Below, one piece after another: positions 59,672-64,000 of a DNA stretch of 64,000 nucleotides. The notes beneath the pieces are model-generated. The model saw only the letters and a program-made list of their open reading frames with translations. It searched no databases and had not been told where the DNA came from. Position 1 is the stretch's first letter; every line of letters begins with the position of its first letter. The position numbers were made by a program, and so were the translations under genes. This DNA is from Flagellimonas sp. CMM7 (GTDB lineage Bacteria > Bacteroidota > Bacteroidia > Flavobacteriales > Flavobacteriaceae): the NCBI RefSeq assembly GCF_021390195.1, contig NZ_CP090003.1, forward strand, positions 248,001 to 312,000, given 5' to 3'.

Positions 59672-60616
59672 TTAAAAATTTTTCACTGCCTCTTTGGCTT
59701 TGCCAAATTCCGTCATCAAATCTTTTACAATTTCTGCTGCGGGCTTTATTTCATGAATCAACCCAGATACTTGTCCAATCTCCAATTCTCCTTCAACTAG
59801 GTCACCTTCAAACATGCCACGCTTGGCTCTTGCTCTGCCCAATAAGGTCTTCAAATCTTCAACTGAGGCTCCTTGTGCATATGCCTGCTGCACATCTTCA
59901 TAAAATTTGTTTTTCAATAAACGTACCGGGGCTAATTCCTTTAAGGTTAAATGGGTATCTCCTTCTTGGGCCGCTACTATTTCTTCTTTAAACAAATCAT
60001 GCGAGGAACCTTCTTCGCTTGCCGCAAATAGACTACCCAACTGAACCCCATCTGCTCCCAGTACCATAGCGGCCAACATTCCTTGGCCAGTAGCAATTCC
60101 TCCTGCTGCAATCAAGGGAATACTAATTTTTTCTTTTACCGATGGAATCAAGACCATAGTGGTTGTCTCGTCCCTTCCATTATGCCCTCCTGCTTCAAAT
60201 CCTTCTGCTACAATGGCATCAACTCCGGCATCTTGTGCTTTTAAAGCAAACTTCACACTACTAACCACATGCACAACCGTAATTCCATGTTTCTTTAGAA
60301 ACGCTGTCCATGTTTTTGGGTTTCCTGCAGAAGTAAAAACAATTTTTACTCCACTGCTGACAATGATTTGCATTAACTCTTCAATATTAGGATACAACAT
60401 TGGAATGTTTACCCCAAAAGGTTTGTTAGTGGCTTTCTTACATTTATCAATATGTTCTTTTAACACATCAGGGTACATACTTCCGGCCCCAAGCAACCCA
60501 AGGCCTCCAGCATTGGAAACTGCCGACGCCAAACGCCAACCGCTAGCCCATATCATTCCTCCTTGAACAATTGGGTACTTAATTGCGAAAAGCTGTGTGA
60601 TTTTATTTTGACCCAT
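59672..60616 (-). CDS. Nitronate monooxygenase / enoyl reductase-like flavoprotein
   Basis: 314 residues, FMN-dependent TIM barrel of the 2-nitropropane dioxygenase family. The early motif is YPIVQGGMIWASGWRLASAV, mid-protein VVSSVKFALKAQDAGVDAIV and EGFEAGGHNG, and the phosphate-binding IAAGGIATGQGMLAAMVLGA. It follows mnmA by 2 bases on the same strand. Family members oxidise alkyl nitronates; some are FabK-type enoyl-ACP reductases, and the sequence does not settle which, though EAGGHNG (GGH of NMO) favours the first. Confidence 0.85.
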   Translation of the reverse strand: MGQNKITQLFAIKYPIVQGGMIWASGWRLASAVSNAGGLGLLGAGSMYPDVLKEHIDKCKKATNKPFGVNIPMLYPNIEELMQIIVSSGVKIVFTSAGNPKTWTAFLKKHGITVVHVVSSVKFALKAQDAGVDAIVAEGFEAGGHNGRDETTTMVLIPSVKEKISIPLIAAGGIATGQGMLAAMVLGADGVQLGSLFAASEEGSSHDLFKEEIVAAQEGDTHLTLKELAPVRLLKNKFYEDVQQAYAQGASVEDLKTLLGRARAKRGMFEGDLVEGELEIGQVSGLIHEIKPAAEIVKDLMTEFGKAKEAVKNF

Positions 60617-60618
60617 AT

Positions 60619-61809
60619 TTATGAAATGACTCCCGAGCCGATAAGTTCATCAGCTATGTACCAAGCCACAAATTGACCTTCTGTTATAGCGGATTGTTTT
60701 TCTTTGAAATCTACGTAAAGACCACTATCGGTTTTGTACAATGTAGCATGTTGCAAGGGTTGTCTATATCTAATTCTGGCCATTACCTCCATAGTTTCAT
60801 CAACATCTAGGGTTAAATCTTTTCTAACCCAATGCAATTCATTTTCATTTACGAACAATGTATGGCGCAATAGACCCGGATGGGATTTACCTTGACCCGT
60901 GTAAATTATATTTTTTTCTACGTCAGTATCAATTACAAACAAAGGTTCTTTTGTTCCCCCAACATTCAACCCCTTACGCTGCCCAATGGTAAAATAATGA
61001 GCTCCTTGATGCTCCCCCACTACTCTTCCGTCTGTTTCTGAATACGCAGGTTTCTCAGCATAAAATGCCAATTCCGCACCCTTATTTTCAAATTTAGGGG
61101 TCTCACCAGTAAAAAGAGCTGCTGTATTTGGAACCTCCACAATAAGGCCTTTTTTCGGTTTCAATTTTTGCTGTAAAAAATCTGGAAGATGCACTTTCCC
61201 AATAAAACACAATCCCTGAGAATCTTTCTTATCAGCTGTGATCAAATCATTGTCAGATGCAATCTTTCTTACCTCTGGCTTTGTTAGTTCACCGATAGGA
61301 AACAAAGTTTTTGAAAGCTGTTCTTGGGACAGTTGACATAGAAAATAAGATTGGTCTTTGTTACCATCTACTCCTGCTAAAAGCTGATATGTTTCAGAAC
61401 CATCTTTGTTCAGTATTGCACCTTTTCTGCAATAGTGCCCGGTAGCAACATAATCTGCCCCCAACTGCAATGCAATTTTCATGAACACATCAAACTTTAT
61501 CTCACGATTGCAAAGCACATCTGGGTTGGGTGTTCTTCCTCTTTCATATTCATTGAACATATAGTCCACTATACGTTCTTTGTATTCAACACTTAAATCC
61601 ACGGTCTGAAATGGAATACCCAGTTTTTCAGCAACGATAAGGGCATCATTACTATCTTCTACCCAAGGACATTCCTCAGAAATAATCACAGAATCGTCAT
61701 GCCAGTTCTTCATAAAAAGACCGATTACCTCGTAACCCTGTTCTTTTAAAAGATAGGCTGTAACGCTTGAATCCACACCTCCAGAAAGTCCAACAACAAC
61801 TTTTTTCAT
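60619..61809 (-). CDS. mnmA: tRNA-specific 2-thiouridylase
   Basis: 396 residues from the ATG at 61809 ([15 protein letters not shown]), the family start. The frame is open to 61848, but the promoter -7 box at 61830-61837 lies in that stretch. The PP-loop is SGGVDSS (9-15). The catalytic cysteines are in [12 protein letters not shown] and GLCFIGKV. It puts sulfur on wobble U34 of Glu, Gln and Lys tRNAs in the cytosol. Flavobacterial MnmA has about 20 more residues than the E. coli enzyme ([20 protein letters not shown] insertion). Confidence 0.94.
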   Translation of the reverse strand: MKKVVVGLSGGVDSSVTAYLLKEQGYEVIGLFMKNWHDDSVIISEECPWVEDSNDALIVAEKLGIPFQTVDLSVEYKERIVDYMFNEYERGRTPNPDVLCNREIKFDVFMKIALQLGADYVATGHYCRKGAILNKDGSETYQLLAGVDGNKDQSYFLCQLSQEQLSKTLFPIGELTKPEVRKIASDNDLITADKKDSQGLCFIGKVHLPDFLQQKLKPKKGLIVEVPNTAALFTGETPKFENKGAELAFYAEKPAYSETDGRVVGEHQGAHYFTIGQRKGLNVGGTKEPLFVIDTDVEKNIIYTGQGKSHPGLLRHTLFVNENELHWVRKDLTLDVDETMEVMARIRYRQPLQHATLYKTDSGLYVDFKEKQSAITEGQFVAWYIADELIGSGVIS

Positions 61810-61829
61810 CTCTATTCCATATAACTGTG

Positions 61830-61837
61830 CAAAAATA
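61830..61837 (-). promoter_or_regulatory. -7 box TATTTTTG of mnmA
   Basis: An exact TAnnTTTG match on the minus strand, 20 bases before the mnmA ATG at 61809. It fixes the gene start downstream. A -33 TTG at the ideal distance is not seen. Confidence 0.55.
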
Positions 61838-62062
61838 CAAAATGACACCCATTAAATCCTAAACCTGTTTTTTTGGGCATGGAGAAGTATTTGGTGGACA
61901 AAACCTAAAACGTTAATCTTTTGTAATAAAAAAGTGATACTCCATTTATACACTTGTAATAATGCATTATTGTCTTAATGTTCAGCATAAGTATTTAAAA
62001 TTAAGTTAAACTTGAACTAATAATTGATTATCTTTTAAGCATAAAAGTTAAACATAATAGTA

Positions 62063-62197
62063 AATAACAATATCTACATTCTAGACAAAACGGGAGAACC
62101 TTCCAAAGTTACTTCACCAGATACAGAAATATTGAAAGGAGTTATTCATATTATAGATAAAGCACCACCATTACTAGGAATTTTGAGTAATATTTAG
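62063..62197 (+). pseudogene. Possible remnant of a fasciclin domain C-terminus
   Basis: A 44-codon frame without a start codon reads NNNIYILDKTGEPSKVTSPD, then TEILKGVIHIIDKAPPLLGI and LSNI before TAG. The KGVIHIIDKAPPLL ending resembles the last strand of fasciclin repeats (NGVVHVIDKVLLP). It lies 190 bases before a full fasciclin gene, so a decayed duplicate is likely. The rest of the 61838-62386 gap is AT-rich; a weak hairpin with a T9 run lies near 62222-62262. Confidence 0.4.
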
Positions 62198-62386
62198 CTA
62201 CATAGTTTCACGAAGTTTTATAAAAAACCGTTTCACTGTATTCAGCGGGTCGTTTTTTTTTAATAGTATCATTTGTTTTTTAGATTGATTTGTTAAACTT
62301 TTTATAAAATAAGTTAAACAGAAAGCAACCTATTTTGTTTAATGACATCTTTACAACATTAAACAACATAAAATCTAAAAAATATC

Positions 62387-64000
62387 ATGAAAGCACTAAT
62401 GAAATTATCCCAATTCACATTATTAATGTTCGCCTTGATCTTAACATCCTGTTCGGATGATGACGATGGTACAATCGTGGTTGTACCTACCAGTAATATA
62501 GTAGAAGCTGCAATAGCTACTGCAGATTTAAGCAGCTTGGTAAGCGCATTACAAAAAGCTGATGAAAGCGCCGACAACGATTTAGTTAGTGCTTTAAGTG
62601 GTGATGGCCCTTTCACGGTCTTTGCACCTACCAACGCTGCATTTGCAGATTTGTATGCCCAATTGGACGGATTTGATTCTTTGGATGACTTTAGCACACA
62701 AGAACTTCAAAACCTATTGGCCACCATATTAACGTACCATGTTATTCCTGGAGCAGGAGCGCTTTCTTCTGATTTGAGCGATGGTCAAAGTTTGACCACA
62801 TTACAAGGAGGTACTTTGGAAATTTCCACACAAGGGGGAGTTTTTATTGGTGATGCAACTAACGTTAATGCAGAAGTTACAAAAGCTAACGTTGAAACTA
62901 CCAACGGTATAGTACATGTGATTAATAAAGTATTGCTACCACAAGCTATTTTAGATGAATTGGCTGATATTATTCTAATTCCTATTACAGATTTGGCAAT
63001 TGGAAATGAAAATCTTCAAAGTTTAGTAGCAGCCTTAACTGCAGCTAACGGAGATTTACCAACAGTACTAAGAGGTGATGGTCCCTTTACGGTATTGGCT
63101 CCCTCAGATGATGCGTTCACAGCTTTCTTGGATGGTGCTGAACTTGGTGATATTCCAGTTGATGTTTTAACCAATGTTTTACTAAATCATGTTATTAGTG
63201 GAGAACTAATGGCTGCAGACTTAATTGCCTTAGGCTCTGGATATGCCAATACACTTGCAGCAGGTGCTGGTGATGAAAACATTAGTATTTTCTTTGATAC
63301 TGCTGATGGCGTTGTGTTCAATGCAGCTTCAACTGTTGAAGCTCCAAATATAAAGGCGCTAAATGGCGTAGTACATGTGGTAGATGCGGTTATAGATATA
63401 CCTAACATCGTTGACCATGCATTGGCCAATCCAGCCCTTACTTCTTTAGTAGCTGCACTTACTGATGGTGGAAATACTACTTTCACAGATCTATTATCCA
63501 ATGATGAAGAGGTATTTACCGTCTTTGCACCAGTAAATGATGCATTTAGTGCATTTACAAATCCAAATTCCAATGATATTAATGATATCCTTTCTAACCA
63601 TGTAATCGTTGGCGCGGCGGCATTTTCATCAGGATTGACAAATTCTTATGTAAACACCGCTGCTGAATTTGCAACTGATGAAAATTTAAGTCTTTACATT
63701 AATACAGATGATGGTGTTACTTTAAATGGCATAAGTAACGTTGCCATTGCAGACATTGTAGCTTCCAATGGAGTTGTTCATGCTGTGGATGCTGTAATCG
63801 ATTTGCCAACAGTAGTTACTTTCGCAACAGCGAATCCAAACTTTGATTCTTTAGTAGCTGCTTTGACCACCGAAGGTCAACCTGATTTTGTTACAACATT
63901 GCAAGGTAATGGTCCATTTACTGTTTTCGCTCCAACCAATGATGCTTTCCAGGCTTTATTGGATAGCAATGATATGTGGAACGGATTGCCTGATATTGAT
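62387..64000 (+). CDS. Fasciclin-repeat lipoprotein, partial
   Basis: 538 codons from the ATG at 62387, open to the window edge; the C-terminus is missing. The lipoprotein signal ends in ALILTSC (Cys 22), followed by an Asp-rich linker (SDDDDG). Four fasciclin (FAS1) repeats of about 135 residues follow, the last incomplete. Each has the H1 box GDGPFTVFAPTNAAF-like motif (GPFTVFAPTNDAF) and the H2 box NGIVHVINKVLLP-like motif (NGVVHVVDAVIDIP). FAS1 proteins mediate adhesion and are common on flavobacterial cell surfaces. The repeats have variable identity to one another. Confidence 0.9.
   Translation, partial: MKALMKLSQFTLLMFALILTSCSDDDDGTIVVVPTSNIVEAAIATADLSSLVSALQKADESADNDLVSALSGDGPFTVFAPTNAAFADLYAQLDGFDSLDDFSTQELQNLLATILTYHVIPGAGALSSDLSDGQSLTTLQGGTLEISTQGGVFIGDATNVNAEVTKANVETTNGIVHVINKVLLPQAILDELADIILIPITDLAIGNENLQSLVAALTAANGDLPTVLRGDGPFTVLAPSDDAFTAFLDGAELGDIPVDVLTNVLLNHVISGELMAADLIALGSGYANTLAAGAGDENISIFFDTADGVVFNAASTVEAPNIKALNGVVHVVDAVIDIPNIVDHALANPALTSLVAALTDGGNTTFTDLLSNDEEVFTVFAPVNDAFSAFTNPNSNDINDILSNHVIVGAAAFSSGLTNSYVNTAAEFATDENLSLYINTDDGVTLNGISNVAIADIVASNGVVHAVDAVIDLPTVVTFATANPNFDSLVAALTTEGQPDFVTTLQGNGPFTVFAPTNDAFQALLDSNDMWNGLPDID

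Noticed and set aside
62222-62262. Hairpin with T9 run before the fasciclin gene
   Set aside because: Pairing relies on several G-T pairs and mismatches, so it is mentioned only as weak.
62359-63573. Two long minus-strand frames opposite the fasciclin gene
   Set aside because: Repetitive Ala/Ser antisense of FAS1 repeats; the plus strand carries a complete lipoprotein reading.
1-64000. CRISPR arrays, tRNA or rRNA genes and IS elements
   Set aside because: No regularly spaced direct repeats, cloverleaf-type sequences, rRNA blocks or transposase genes were noticed on either strand.

Overview
The window is chromosomal DNA of a low-GC Bacteroidetes bacterium, almost certainly a marine-type member of the Flavobacteriaceae; I do not try to name the genus. 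The evidence is the protein set (DUF3822, MiaE, SixA-like phosphatase, head-GIN DUF2807, DUF4129/DUF4350 and KdsB homologues that read as flavobacterial), repeated use of the Bacteroidetes promoter signature TTG-N(about 19)-TAnnTTTG instead of the enteric one, several TTG and GTG starts without a clear Shine-Dalgarno sequence, and tight gene packing on both strands. There is no prophage, insertion sequence, CRISPR array, tRNA or rRNA operon. The one non-coding RNA gene is RNase P RNA (rnpB), lying divergently between rsmD and dnaX.

Layout, left half. 0-3.1 kb: a partial PlsC-like acyltransferase, then a tightly coupled minus-strand set of KdsB, a HAD phosphatase and a KdnB-like alcohol dehydrogenase, pointing to Kdo or 8-amino-Kdo synthesis for LPS. 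3.2-5.2 kb: a frameshifted DUF4126 membrane gene and a RecD/Dda-like helicase. 5.3-10.2 kb: DUF3822, rsmD, rnpB, dnaX and miaE. 10.2-14.3 kb: polyphosphate genes (ppx, ppk1) with a SixA-like phosphatase and pdxH. 14.4-19.2 kb: rnz, pyrB, pyrR and rpsA. 19.3-24.7 kb: a Kbp-like BON-LysM protein, a secreted LamG-like protein, cmk and lon. 24.8-27.9 kb: an ECF sigma factor with a likely anti-sigma membrane protein and two secreted beta-helix-like proteins (DUF4097-like and head-GIN). 28-35 kb: an MFS permease, an M48 protease, a GH31 alpha-glucosidase and glycogen branching enzyme.

Layout, right half. 35-39.6 kb: a collagen-like lipoprotein, two MsrB paralogues (one exported, one cytosolic), a DinB-like protein, lpdA and aroQ. 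39.7-41.4 kb: three small outer-membrane beta-barrel genes in a row. 41.7-44.3 kb: xerD and a GH13 alpha-glucosidase. 44.3-45.3 kb: a TPR gene bracketed by inward-facing inverted repeats related to a solo hairpin repeat at 21.3 kb, the most mobile-looking part of the window. 45.4-49.4 kb: an NDH-2-like dehydrogenase, an AbgB-like M20 hydrolase and a second ECF sigma factor with a membrane partner. 49.4-52.9 kb: PlsC, NUDIX, cyclophilin, TRIC-like channel and RDD genes. 53-59.2 kb: a six-gene operon SpoIIM / membrane protein / DUF4129 / DUF4350 / MoxR / DUF58. 59.2-61.8 kb: a YfiM-like protein, a nitronate monooxygenase and mnmA. 62-64 kb: a fasciclin-repeat lipoprotein running off the end, preceded by what looks like a decayed fasciclin tail.

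Most of the window is housekeeping: LPS sugar activation, RNA and tRNA modification, replication, pyrimidine synthesis, polyphosphate and glycogen metabolism, proteolysis and oxidative repair. The points worth following up are the KdnB-KdsB pairing, the DUF4126 frameshift, the inverted-repeat-bracketed TPR gene with its solo relative, the shared TGTAACA element before both ECF sigma genes, and several starts that the promoter positions force to be moved.
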